From positions 1 to 35,079 of the IMG/VR virus record IMGVR_UViG_3300006845_000013: 35,079 nucleotides of DNA; one strand, 5' to 3'. Below are positions 7,540 through 14,764 of the stretch, piece after piece. Each line of letters starts with the position of its first letter. Within the stretch, counting starts at the first letter, position 1. The notes under the pieces were generated by a model. The model worked only from the letters and a program-made list of their open reading frames with translations. It ran no database searches and was not told the DNA's origin. A program made the position numbers and the translations under genes. The DNA comes from a virus.

Positions 7540-8195
7540 AAGGCGGCCAGCAAACCCAAAGCACAACGGTCGATCCGCGCACCCAGCAGTATGTCGAACA
7601 GATGCGCCAAGCGGCGCTCGGAGCACAGAACAATCCCCTCTACGCGCAAGCGCGGGGCCTCGGCCAGACCGGCCTCTCGGCGCTCGGCGGGGATGCGAAC
7701 GCGCTCCAAGGGTTGATGGGGGGCTACGGGGCGATGCTCGACCCGTACTGGAATCAACTCCGCCAGACGACGCTCGGCACCATCGGGGACCAAGCCACGC
7801 AAGCCGGAGCCTTTGGGGGAAGTCGTCAAGGCGTAGCCGAAGGCGCAGCGCTCGGACAAATCGCGCAGGGGCAAGCGGGACAGCGGTATGGGGAATACCA
7901 GAACGCCCTCGGACGCGCCGGGCAGCTCGCCAATCTCGGCTTCGGAGTCGATCCCCAGATGCTCGGGATTCTGAACGCGGGGATCGGGCCCTACGGGCAG
8001 ACGCAGACGACGCACACCCAGTCGGACCCGTTTAGCCAGTTGCTCGGGCTCGGACTCACTGGGGCGAGTCTGTTTGGTGGGGGGCCGCTCGGCTTCATGG
8101 CGGGAGCCGGTGGGGCGGGCGCGCAAGCGGGGGGCATCCTCGGCGGCGGAGGCTTTAGCGGGTTCCCCTTTGACCCGAGCCAGTGGTATCGGTGA
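7536..8195 (+). CDS. DNA-ejection/internal virion protein, Gly-rich
   Basis: 219 residues from GTG 7536. The N-terminal half is helical and Gln-rich ('VDPRTQQYVEQMRQAAL'), with 'DPYWNQLRQTTL' and 'GAFGGSRQGVAEG', motifs seen in internal virion/DNA-transfer proteins of podoviruses. The C-terminal 60 residues are almost all Gly, Ala, Leu and Phe, suited to membrane insertion. It is the first of three consecutive overlapping genes with this character (7536-10317), which likely form the channel that carries DNA across the host envelope. Confidence 0.6.
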   Translation: MKGGQQTQSTTVDPRTQQYVEQMRQAALGAQNNPLYAQARGLGQTGLSALGGDANALQGLMGGYGAMLDPYWNQLRQTTLGTIGDQATQAGAFGGSRQGVAEGAALGQIAQGQAGQRYGEYQNALGRAGQLANLGFGVDPQMLGILNAGIGPYGQTQTTHTQSDPFSQLLGLGLTGASLFGGGPLGFMAGAGGAGAQAGGILGGGGFSGFPFDPSQWYR

Positions 8196-9208
8196 CCGCC
8201 CCGTACTCGCCTCCGAAGTTGTCGATTCTCGACCGCTTGCAACAGCGGCTCTTTCCGTCGCTCGGGATGCTCGATCCCCAAGCCGGACAGGCCGTGGGCC
8301 GTCAGGGGCTCCTGCAACTCGGGACGAATCTGCTCCAAGCGGGAGGGGCTTCAGCCCAGCAAGGCGGGACGCTGGCGAACATCGGGCGCGCGATTGGGGG
8401 GGTGGATATCAACGACCTCACCCAGCAAGCCATGCGGCTCCAAGCGTATCAGCAACAGCAACGGACGCAAGCGCAGGTTGCCGGAGTGGCCCAGAAAGCG
8501 CAAGGCATCGCCGACCCCTATCAGCGGGTCGCCCAGATGGTGTCCGAACTCGCGGGGCAGCCGGGCACCGAAGACCTGGTGGGAAAGCTCTCGAACGTGC
8601 TCGCGCAACTGAAACCCGAACGCCCTGACCGGGGCGTCCTCCGGGCAGGGTTGGTCGATCCGAAGACCGGGAAGCCCGTCTTGTCGGGTGGCGTTCCGGC
8701 GTTGCTGCGCTTCTACTCGGACGGACGCATCGAAGCCACGGGGGCCGGGGCCTTCCAGCAGACGGCGGCGGGGCAGATTCCCACGGAGTCCGAACGCCGG
8801 GCCGGGGCGTTGCATATGGTCGCGGAGCAAGCCTACGAACTGCTCCAGCAGGCGACCGCGCCGAGCCTCGAACAAGCCGCCGCCGCGCAACTGCCCTTCG
8901 GCCTCGGGAACACCGTCGTCTCGGGAGCGCGGCAGCAGCAGAATCAAGCGGCGCTCCAACTGGCGCAGTCCTACAACTACGTCGTGTCGGGAGCGGCTTC
9001 GACGGAAGCCGAAACCCAGCGCACCGCGCAAACCTTCCTCCCGCAAGTGGGGGACAAGCCCGAGACGTTGCGGCAGAAGGCCTTGGCGCGGGAGCGGGCG
9101 ATTCAGGCCATTCGGCTCGCCGCTGGGCGGTCGTTGCCCAAGCAGGCCCCGGTCACGGTGCCGGACGAGGAAGACAACTTTGATGACATGCTCCCGGTAC
9201 CGCCGTGA
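8192..9208 (+). CDS. DNA-ejection/internal virion protein, helical Gln/Ala-rich
   Basis: 338 residues from GTG 8192 (GTGA overlap). The protein is almost wholly alpha-helical and rich in Q, A, L and G. The N-terminus has 'LDRLQQRLFPSLGMLDPQ' and 'LLQLGTNLLQAGG'. A small beta segment lies near 'SGGVPALLRFYSDGRIEATG', and the tail is acidic ('PDEEDNFDDMLPVPP'). Composition and position between two other ejection-type genes suggest an internal virion protein released into the host before the DNA. No enzymatic motif is seen. Confidence 0.55.
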   Translation: MTAPYSPPKLSILDRLQQRLFPSLGMLDPQAGQAVGRQGLLQLGTNLLQAGGASAQQGGTLANIGRAIGGVDINDLTQQAMRLQAYQQQQRTQAQVAGVAQKAQGIADPYQRVAQMVSELAGQPGTEDLVGKLSNVLAQLKPERPDRGVLRAGLVDPKTGKPVLSGGVPALLRFYSDGRIEATGAGAFQQTAAGQIPTESERRAGALHMVAEQAYELLQQATAPSLEQAAAAQLPFGLGNTVVSGARQQQNQAALQLAQSYNYVVSGAASTEAETQRTAQTFLPQVGDKPETLRQKALARERAIQAIRLAAGRSLPKQAPVTVPDEEDNFDDMLPVPP

Positions 9209-10317
9209 AAGACTACACGCCGGAGCAGTGGGCCGGGATCGCGAAGACCGCCCAAGCGCTCTTAGTCAAAGACCCGACAAACGCACGGGCGCGACGGGCC
9301 TTCAACGCCGCGCGCCCCCACCTCGCGCAGCAACGGGAAGCCGCAAACGCCGCTGACGTAGCCGGAGCCGCGCCGGGGAAACTCGCCACCTTCGGCCTTG
9401 GGGCGTCGCAAGCCGCGACCTTGGGACTGGGGGACGAAGCCGCTGGGCTCTTAGCAGGACTCTGGGCGCCGTTCATTCCGGGGGGCGAATCGAACCCCTT
9501 GAAAGCCTACGCGTCCCAGCGGGACGAAACGCGCCAAGCCACCCGAGCAGGCCGGGAAGCGAATCCCCTCTCGTACATCGCCGGAGAAGTCGCGGGGACC
9601 TTGCCCACCCTAGCCGTGCCGGTGGCGCGGATTGCCAAACTGGGCCCCGCTGGACGACTCGCCGGGAGCATTGCCACGGGGGGCCTCTTGGGAGGCGTCG
9701 AAGGCGCGGCACGGTCGGAAGGCGACTTGGAAGACCGGGCGACGGCGGGAGGCGTGGGGGCCGCGATTGGCGCCGGAGCCGCCGCGTTACCCGTGGGGGC
9801 GTCGTTAGCGTGGCTCGCGGGGCGGAAACTCGCGGGGCTTCCCGGACGGGTCGCGGGTCGGGTCGCCGGGACCATCCGCCGGGAAGCCGCGCCAGCGGCG
9901 AAAGCGGCGCAACGCGCGTTGCGGGAAGTCGAGCGGTTTGACATCGCCCCGCCGCAAGGGACGTTGCGGACGACCCCGGCGCCCCGGCGTACTCCCACGG
10001 GCTTGGATATCCCGACGTATCAACGGCGTCCCCCGCTGGGACTGCCGGAACCGCGTCCGGGTCATCCGATCTACCACGGGGAAGCGGCCCCGACTCGCTC
10101 CCCTGAAGTCCGGGGTGGGGAGCCGCTCTTGCCGAAGGCGAATCCGACGATTGGCCCGGTGATGGCGAAGCTCCGCACGATGTCCACGGCGCAACTGGTC
10201 GAGTCCTTCAAGAACGCCCCCAAAGAATTGCGGGACCTCTTGATCGTGGAGTTTCAGCGTCGGCATATCACGATCCCCGACTTGGGGATACGCCCCTTGA
10301 GCCTCTTAGGCTCTTAG
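9205..10317 (+). CDS. Internal virion/ejection protein with glycine-zipper segments
   Basis: 370 residues from GTG 9205 (GTGA overlap). The N-terminal helix 'EQWAGIAKTAQALL' contains a TPR-like 'NARARRAFNAARPHL' repeat. Two long Gly/Ala-rich hydrophobic regions follow (about 53-95 and 152-210, for example 'AGSIATGGLLGGVEGAA'), typical of glycine-zipper membrane-inserting helices in ejection proteins. The region 235-310 is Pro/Arg-rich and probably disordered. The C-terminus 'LRTMSTAQLVESFKNAPKELRDLL' is helical. Its role is inferred from composition and neighbourhood. Confidence 0.55.
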   Translation: MKDYTPEQWAGIAKTAQALLVKDPTNARARRAFNAARPHLAQQREAANAADVAGAAPGKLATFGLGASQAATLGLGDEAAGLLAGLWAPFIPGGESNPLKAYASQRDETRQATRAGREANPLSYIAGEVAGTLPTLAVPVARIAKLGPAGRLAGSIATGGLLGGVEGAARSEGDLEDRATAGGVGAAIGAGAAALPVGASLAWLAGRKLAGLPGRVAGRVAGTIRREAAPAAKAAQRALREVERFDIAPPQGTLRTTPAPRRTPTGLDIPTYQRRPPLGLPEPRPGHPIYHGEAAPTRSPEVRGGEPLLPKANPTIGPVMAKLRTMSTAQLVESFKNAPKELRDLLIVEFQRRHITIPDLGIRPLSLLGS

Positions 10318-10344
10318 ATGTTTCCCCCGTTTGAGGAGGATCGT

Positions 10345-10569
10345 ATGCCCGAGTCCGACAAGCACGGCCCCATCCGCTACCTCTCGTTTTACGGGGACAC
10401 ATTCCTCGAACTCCGCGCCCGCATGATGGCCGCGCCCCCCGACGGGATATTCCGCGTGCACGGCCCCTTCGATGAACGGGCGACGCTGGAAGTGCTTGGC
10501 GCGGATACCGCCGACGCGGCGCGACTCAAGCCCTTGAATGAGGCCCACCCTTGCCCGCCACAGTGCTAG
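10345..10569 (+). CDS. Small protein of unknown function
   Basis: 74 residues from ATG 10345, chosen over ATG 10318 because AGGAGG at 10334-10339 sits 5 bases before 10345. It is soluble and reads 'IRYLSFYGDTFLELRARMM' and 'GIFRVHGPFDERATLEVLG'. I do not recognise the family. It lies between the ejection genes and the membrane/lysis cassette. Confidence 0.6.
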   Translation: MPESDKHGPIRYLSFYGDTFLELRARMMAAPPDGIFRVHGPFDERATLEVLGADTADAARLKPLNEAHPCPPQC

Positions 10570-10588
10570 AGTTGTGTCCCTAGGGACG

Positions 10589-11110
10589 ATGCGGCCCGTC
10601 TTCGAGGCCGCTCACCAGATGGGCCTCGTGCCGGTGGCGTGGCTGTCCGCACTCTGGACGGCGGGCCGTCGTCCGTCCCCGATGTGGTGGGGGCTCGCTG
10701 CTGCGTTCGGGGTGTCGTGGGTCGCCGATTGGGTGTCACATTGGGAGGGTACCTTCCCCGTGGGGCCGCCGTATCTGTTCGCCCAAGCGAGCCTGTTCGC
10801 GTTGGTGCTCGCGCCCCGTCCGTGGCGGTTCATCGTCGTCCTCGCCTTCACGGCGCTTTTTGCCATCCTGAATCTCGACCTCACGAAGCCCGACATCTTC
10901 GTGCATACCGTGGCGTGGCTCGGACTCTTAGCCGTGACGTGGCCCAGCCTCACGGTGCCCTTGCGTTGGACCATCGGCGTCGCGTTTGGCCTCGGGTGGG
11001 TGGCGTGGATGGGGTACTGTCTCCGCCCCGGCTTGGGCTCGTGGCTCACTTACCAATCGGTGCGCGCCACGAGTCTCGGCCTCTTTTGCTGGGCGAGCTG
11101 GAAGGCATGA
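10589..11110 (+). CDS. Polytopic membrane protein (about six TM segments)
   Basis: 173 residues from ATG 10589; GTG 10574 or ATG 10538 are possible longer starts. Hydrophobic segments include 'MGLVPVAWLSALW', 'WWGLAAAFGVSWVADW', 'YLFAQASLFALVLA', 'FIVVLAFTALFAILN', 'TVAWLGLLAVTW' and 'IGVAFGLGWVAWMGY', with a last one near 'LGLFCWASW'. Polytopic proteins of this size are unusual in small podoviruses outside holins. It is not a standard holin by size. The stop overlaps the next ATG, putting it in the same unit as the coiled-coil membrane protein, receiver domain and endolysin. A membrane role in lysis or superinfection exclusion is possible but not shown. Confidence 0.65.
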   Translation: MRPVFEAAHQMGLVPVAWLSALWTAGRRPSPMWWGLAAAFGVSWVADWVSHWEGTFPVGPPYLFAQASLFALVLAPRPWRFIVVLAFTALFAILNLDLTKPDIFVHTVAWLGLLAVTWPSLTVPLRWTIGVAFGLGWVAWMGYCLRPGLGSWLTYQSVRATSLGLFCWASWKA

Positions 11111-11484
11111 CCACGGAAACCTTCCTCAAGATTCTGGAATACTTCGCCACCTCCCCGGCGGGGGCGATTCTCGCGATGGTGCTCTACGACTACTTCGTGC
11201 GCCAGAAACGGAACGGGGGCCAGAACGGCAAAGTCCTCGCGGCGGAGAACGCGACCCAGACCGTCGCCCTCAAGGAGTATGTCGATACCTTGAAGCGGGA
11301 CCTCAAGGAACATGCGGACACCCAAACGCGGGACCTGCGTCATCATGTTGATTTGAAGATGACGGAAGGGTTCTATCAGATGACGCGAGACTTGGAGACG
11401 AAGATCGAGAAGACGGTGGAGAACCGCTTGACGGCCTATTTCTTCCAGCAATCCGATCGCCCCAAGCGGAAGGACGCCAAGTGA
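11107..11484 (+). CDS. Single-TM protein with C-terminal coiled coil
   Basis: 125 residues from ATG 11107 (ATGA overlap). One TM helix spans about residues 16-32 ('SPAGAILAMVLYDYFV'), followed by a basic stop-transfer stretch. A long charged heptad-like region (about 50-115, 'YVDTLKRDLKEHADTQTRDL') follows, and the end is basic. The layout fits an inner-membrane spanin or a holin-associated protein, or a membrane anchor for its neighbour, the receiver-domain protein, whose GTG overlaps this stop. Confidence 0.6.
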   Translation: MTTETFLKILEYFATSPAGAILAMVLYDYFVRQKRNGGQNGKVLAAENATQTVALKEYVDTLKRDLKEHADTQTRDLRHHVDLKMTEGFYQMTRDLETKIEKTVENRLTAYFFQQSDRPKRKDAK

Positions 11485-11810
11485 ACATCCTGATCGTGGA
11501 TGACGAGCCTATTATCACGGTCTTGGCCCAACGGGTGTTGTCAAAGAAGGGCTGGCAGGTCTTGACGGCGAACTCGCTCCAAGAGGCGAAGGCGCAGCCG
11601 GGGCCGTTTGATGTGGTGGTGGCGGATATCCGGCTCCCGAATGGGGACGGCAGGCATTTGCGGGAACTCTATCCGGGGGTGCCCTTTATCGTGATCTCCG
11701 GGGACCCGAGCGAGCAGCCCGATCTCTACAAGCCCTTCGATCCCGAGCAGTTGGTTGAGAAGTTGGAAGCCGTCATCAAAGAGAAAGCCCCGGATGCCCC
11801 TCACGGCTAA
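11481..11810 (+). CDS. Stand-alone CheY-like response-regulator receiver domain
   Basis: 109 residues from GTG 11481 (GTGA overlap). It is a complete receiver domain with all phosphorylation residues: acidic pair D7-D8 in 'ILIVDDEP', phospho-acceptor D49 in 'VVVADIRLP', S73 in 'FIVISGDP' at the switch position, and K84 followed by P85 in 'YKPFD'. There is no output domain. Host receivers of this type are phosphorylated by histidine kinases. A phage copy could drain phosphate from, or mimic, a host two-component pathway. No kinase is coded in the genome. It lies inside the lysis/membrane cassette and overlaps the endolysin start by 17 bases. Confidence 0.88.
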   Translation: MNILIVDDEPIITVLAQRVLSKKGWQVLTANSLQEAKAQPGPFDVVVADIRLPNGDGRHLRELYPGVPFIVISGDPSEQPDLYKPFDPEQLVEKLEAVIKEKAPDAPHG

Positions 11811-12180
11811 TCTGCGGTACTTCCGGCTGGACGAGTTTCGCCACCCCGAACTCTTGGAGGCCGAGGCCGCGCACTTCTTGGATGATGTGCGGGCGGCCTA
11901 CGGCCAGCCCCTCGTCGTGACTTCGGACGCCAGAACCGCAGAGGAGAACGCCGCCGCGTCCGGTTCTAGTCCGACTTCGTGGCACTTGCAAGGCCGGGCC
12001 TTTGACTTGAAGTGGATCACGAATCCCTCAGCCCTGTGGCGGTTTGTCAAAGCCGTGTACCAAGTGGCGGGGGCCAGAGGGGTGGAGCTCGAACTGGTTA
12101 ACTCCAAGCAGGACTCTCACATCCACCTCGCACTCCTCCCGGTGAATGGGGGGAGCCGCTTGCTGATTCGCGCCGATTAG
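11794..12180 (+). CDS. Peptidase M15-type endolysin (zinc carboxypeptidase/endopeptidase)
   Basis: 128 residues from ATG 11794, overlapping the receiver-domain gene by 17 bases. M15 zinc-site motifs are present: 'SWHLQGRAFDLKW' (H64, D71) and 'SHIHLAL' (H109/H111), with acidic residues E98/E100 in the catalytic region. 'LVVTSDARTAEEN' matches the usual upstream 'ltSgyRt...N' block. The enzyme cuts peptide cross-links in peptidoglycan at the end of infection. It is a single-domain protein without a cell-wall binding domain or signal peptide, so it needs a holin; a candidate follows at 12210. Confidence 0.85.
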   Translation: MPLTANLRYFRLDEFRHPELLEAEAAHFLDDVRAAYGQPLVVTSDARTAEENAAASGSSPTSWHLQGRAFDLKWITNPSALWRFVKAVYQVAGARGVELELVNSKQDSHIHLALLPVNGGSRLLIRAD

Positions 12181-12209
12181 TTACCGTAGATCAACCCAAA
12201 GGGGGGTGT

Positions 12210-12527
12210 ATGCATTACCTCGCACTACTGTTGCAGGTCGTCAACGATACCGCATCCGCGTGGGGGGCGGTGTTCGCCGGAGTCGGGGCCTTGGGCACGT
12301 CCTTCGTCTTGGCGCAGGTCAAGAAGACGGACTTTGCGATTGCCAAGAGCCCGTTCTTTCGGAAGATTCAGCCCGCCATCACGTTGGTGGGGGCGTTAGC
12401 CGCGCCGTGGGTGGCGGCTCATGCGAGTAGCGGGGTCGATATCTCGGGACTCGGGGCGGCCCCAGCCGCGACCTTGGGCACCGTAATCGCCGCCGAGTTG
12501 CTGGCGATGCTCAAGCGGAGCACCTGA
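12210..12527 (+). CDS. Putative holin
   Basis: 105 residues from ATG 12210, with a G-rich ribosome site (AAAGGGGGG) just upstream. Hydrophobic segments lie at about 17-37 ('AWGAVFAGVGALGTSFVLA'), 53-70 ('IQPAITLVGALAAPWVAA') and 80-100 ('GLGAAPAATLGTVIAAELLAML'). The C-terminus is short and basic ('LKRST'). Size, two or three TM segments and position directly after the endolysin support a holin that forms pores in the inner membrane. Confidence 0.65.
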   Translation: MHYLALLLQVVNDTASAWGAVFAGVGALGTSFVLAQVKKTDFAIAKSPFFRKIQPAITLVGALAAPWVAAHASSGVDISGLGAAPAATLGTVIAAELLAMLKRST

Positions 12528-12614
12528 ACGCGCCCCGCGCTGCAATTCCCTCGCCGGGATGGGGTTGCCCATCCTGTCCCGGCCCCCGTCCCGAATCCCC
12601 TCCCCGCGCTGGCG

Positions 12615-12905
12615 TTGATTCTATCCGTGCTCGGGTGCTGCGTGTTCTATGCGGTGGGGTTCTTAGCAGGGCGGCACGCGGAGCAAAACTCGCAGCTCGG
12701 GCAGGTCTTGGCGCTCGCCCCGACGCGGGATTCCTTGGAATCAGCCTTGCGCTGGGTGCGGGGGTTAGGCTGGCCGCCCAAACCGCCGCTTGGCCCACGC
12801 CAGCCACCGGCATTTCGGGCCGCAAAACCGCTTCGCGCTCCCGCCCTTCCCCGGTGGGAAGCGCCCCCCGCGCACTCTTCGCAGCGCCCCGGGACACGTC
12901 CCTGA
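12615..12905 (+). CDS. Small TM/Pro-rich protein, possible spanin
   Basis: 96 residues if started at TTG 12615. The frame is open back to the holin stop at 12527, so the true start may be upstream (no ATG/GTG exists there; CTG 12609 and ACG 12528 are the only near-cognate options seen). An N-terminal TM segment ('ILSVLGCCVFYAVGFLAG') is followed by a short amphipathic part ('RDSLESALRWVRGLGW') and a long Pro/Ala/Arg-rich tail. This layout resembles small inner-membrane spanin subunits, but there is no coiled coil. It is the last likely gene of the plus-strand unit. Confidence 0.4.
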   Translation: MILSVLGCCVFYAVGFLAGRHAEQNSQLGQVLALAPTRDSLESALRWVRGLGWPPKPPLGPRQPPAFRAAKPLRAPALPRWEAPPAHSSQRPGTRP

Positions 12906-13179
12906 GGCGTTGAACGCTTAATTTTGCGTGTTGGGGCGCTCATGGGGAGCGAGAGTCCCCCACCGCACAATAGACCCCACGCTCAAGCATTCCTACGTCC
13001 AACCCGTGGGGTCTGCGGGACCACATGAAGCGGCCCGCGAGATAGTTGCCGCCCGGCTTCCGAGGGCCGGTTCTTGCCAGTGTGGCTGCGTTCACGGGCC
13101 GAAGATGGTCCTAGGTGCGATCCAGGGAACCACTCGCATTGCTGACGCGCCCCGGTCGAGGTACGCGCCCAGTCACCCG
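12906..13179. other. Convergent intergenic region
   Basis: About 274 bases between the end of the plus-strand unit and the end of the minus-strand unit. No convincing gene is seen on either strand; open frames here lack start signals and conserved character. It holds one perfect 10-bp inverted repeat (see 12972-13014) and a shorter CCGGC/GCCGG pair at 13053-13070. Confidence 0.6.
12972..13014. terminator. Perfect 10-bp inverted repeat between convergent operons
   Basis: AGACCCCACG at 12972-12981 pairs exactly with CGTGGGGTCT at 13005-13014 across a 23-base loop. It lies where the two convergent transcription units meet, so a bidirectional transcript end is plausible. The loop is long and no T-run follows either arm, so an intrinsic terminator is not assured; it could also be a protein-binding site. 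Confidence 0.45.
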
Positions 13180-13545
13180 TTACGTTGCGACCAGCGCCCG
13201 CAGATTCAGCGGCACATCCGAAATGGCTTCGTAGGCATCCACGAAGGCGTTCTGGGGCGCGACCATCGCCTTGAGCGTGCCGTGGAAATCGAACGGTTCC
13301 GGGGCTCGTCCTTCCCCGCTCGAACCCCCACGCACCACTCGAATCAAGCGGCGGGCGCGGCGCAGGAAGTAGGCGTGCAGCTTCGCGTCCTGATGTTTCC
13401 ACGGCATCGGCTCTTGCTGGCCGTCGGCGTAGTTCAGGGACGGAGGCATCGAGCCGCCCGTGGCGAACTCGCGCCGCGCTTCGTCCCAGAGGTAGCGGGC
13501 CACCTTCTCGATACGATTCTGGCGCGGCGTCTGGTCTGCACTCAT
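13180..13545 (-). CDS. Conserved phage protein of unknown function
   Basis: 121 residues from ATG 13545. It has a helical, tryptophan-containing layout: 'NRIEKVARYLWDEARREFA', 'PMPWKHQDAKLHAYFLRRARRLIRV', then 'AVDAYEAISDVP'-like helices near the C-terminus. I do not recognise it by name. It is the last gene of the minus-strand unit. The start context GAACCCCGATGAG is the same as that of the gene starting at 17243. Confidence 0.65.
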   Translation of the reverse strand: MSADQTPRQNRIEKVARYLWDEARREFATGGSMPPSLNYADGQQEPMPWKHQDAKLHAYFLRRARRLIRVVRGGSSGEGRAPEPFDFHGTLKAMVAPQNAFVDAYEAISDVPLNLRALVAT

Positions 13546-13730
13546 CGGGGTTCCCCGCTCGACGGGGAGGCGGCCCACCGATACGTCACGACGGCGTGAT
13601 TGAAGTGGCCCACGAACGACTCGCGGGGCACGCCATCGAGATACATATTCGCGGGCGCGTTGCAGCACGGGCAACGGGTATTGAGATTGTCGCCGCTACG
13701 AGGCTCTGGAGCTAGTTCCGCAGCACTCAT
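13542..13730 (-). CDS. Small Cys-containing protein
   Basis: 62 residues from ATG 13730, with AAAGGGG upstream as ribosome site. It contains 'TRCPCCNAPANMYLDG', a CxxC-like metal-binding element with too few ligands for a full ribbon, followed by 'GHFNHAVVTYRW'. The start overlaps the stop of the HNH gene and the stop overlaps the next ATG. Function unknown. Confidence 0.6.
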   Translation of the reverse strand: MSAAELAPEPRSGDNLNTRCPCCNAPANMYLDGVPRESFVGHFNHAVVTYRWAASPSSGEPR

Positions 13731-14158
13731 GTCGTTACCCCTTTCCGCCAAGTCAACTTGTATTCTTTCAGGTAGACCCGCTGGCAATGGCGACACCGCC
13801 GTGCACCGTTGGTGCGCCAATAGGTGTTCTCCGGGGAGAATGGATGCCCGTACTTGCAATGGGTTTGCCTCGCGTGCCGTGCGGTAGGCCCGATCCCGCG
13901 CAGGACGTTCACCCGATTCGTTACGGCCTCCATATGGTCGGGATTCCCACAGCGGCGGTTCCGACACAGGTGGTCTATCGTCAAGCCATCTGGAATGGGG
14001 CCGACGAATCGCTCGTAGCTGACGCGATGAGCGCGACCAGTGGCGTAGCCCTCAGGGCTGAGTGCGCCCACCCAATCCCAGCAGCCGTTCTCCTGGATCA
14101 CCCAGCCTTGCGGGAGCCGGTGCGGCTTATCGTCAACGGGGATAAATACGCCGATCAC
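13727..14158 (-). CDS. HNH endonuclease (HNH_3 type), paralogue 1
   Basis: 143 residues from GTG 14158, which overlaps the previous stop. The N-terminal 'GWVIQENGCWDWVG' and 'AHRVSYERFVGPIP' lead into the HNH core 'TIDHLCRNRRCGNPDHMEAVT' (D62, H63, C65, C70, N72, H75), characteristic of HNH_3 homing-type nucleases. A C-terminal zinc pair follows ('THCKYGHPFS', 'CRHCQR'). It is closely related to the gene at 14761-15345 over about 130 residues. Such genes are usually selfish homing elements inserted between or into phage genes. Confidence 0.9.
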   Translation of the reverse strand: MIGVFIPVDDKPHRLPQGWVIQENGCWDWVGALSPEGYATGRAHRVSYERFVGPIPDGLTIDHLCRNRRCGNPDHMEAVTNRVNVLRGIGPTARHARQTHCKYGHPFSPENTYWRTNGARRCRHCQRVYLKEYKLTWRKGVTT

Positions 14159-14580
14159 TTTTTGTCTCCTGGGCTTCCGGCGCTGTCCGCCCCCAACACG
14201 CCGAACATTTTCTCCAGCAATTCGCGGCCATCCGCGCGGCGACGTTTCCGTCCTGCCCATTCGTCGGTATCGTCGTCGGGGATTTTGTCCCAGGTGGCGC
14301 CCCACAATGCCCGCTCATACGCCTCCACCATTTCATCCGTTACTCGCATTGGGGCGCTGCCCGCCTGAGACGAGCCCCGCGCCAGTAGTCGCTCGATCAC
14401 TTCGATCGCGGCGCGGCAATCGCCTTCGTGCTGCCTGCTGGTGGCGTTGTCGGCGCTCACGCGAAGGTGGCGCACGAGTGCTTCTGCCCACGTCCGAAAG
14501 TCATCCGGGGGCGGCGCGTCCCGGCCTTCGGGCTCCCCACTAGACGGCTGCGTCACAGAATCCATTCCGTCAGCGTCCAT
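14155..14580 (-). CDS. Acidic helical protein of unknown function
   Basis: 141 residues from ATG 14580; AAAGGA lies about 10 bases upstream. The disordered N-terminus is Pro/Asp-rich. A helical pair follows ('FRTWAEALVRHLRVSADN', 'DCRAAIEVIERLLARG'), then 'RVTDEMVEAYERALWG', a pattern seen in many small phage proteins, and a charged C-terminus 'LLEKMFGVLGADSAG'. The stop overlaps the HNH start at 14158. Function unknown. Confidence 0.6.
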   Translation of the reverse strand: MDADGMDSVTQPSSGEPEGRDAPPPDDFRTWAEALVRHLRVSADNATSRQHEGDCRAAIEVIERLLARGSSQAGSAPMRVTDEMVEAYERALWGATWDKIPDDDTDEWAGRKRRRADGRELLEKMFGVLGADSAGSPGDKK

Positions 14581-14764
14581 CTTTGTGATGTCCTTTCGGC
14601 TTCGGCCACTCGGGTAAACGGTCGTCCGCTTCACGGCGGCGCTCCACACGACGCCCCGGCACATCAGCAACTCGCCGCCCCGAGGACTTCCGGCGCGACT
14701 TCTTGCGGCGTTCTTCTGGTGCTCGGGGAGCCCCGAGAGATGGGCCTTCTGTCTCGTCACTCAT
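14570..14764 (-). CDS. Small basic protein
   Basis: 64 residues from ATG 14764, overlapping the stop of the second HNH gene (ATGA) and running 11 bases into the next gene. Very rich in Arg, Lys, Glu and Pro ('APEERRKKSRRKSSGRRV'), so it is probably disordered and may bind nucleic acid. No family recognised. Confidence 0.5.
   Translation of the reverse strand: MSDETEGPSLGAPRAPEERRKKSRRKSSGRRVADVPGRRVERRREADDRLPEWPKPKGHHKDGR

Noticed and set aside
12928-13599. 223-codon plus-strand frame across the convergent region
   Set aside because: No ribosome site and unnatural composition; it overlaps a convincing minus-strand gene.
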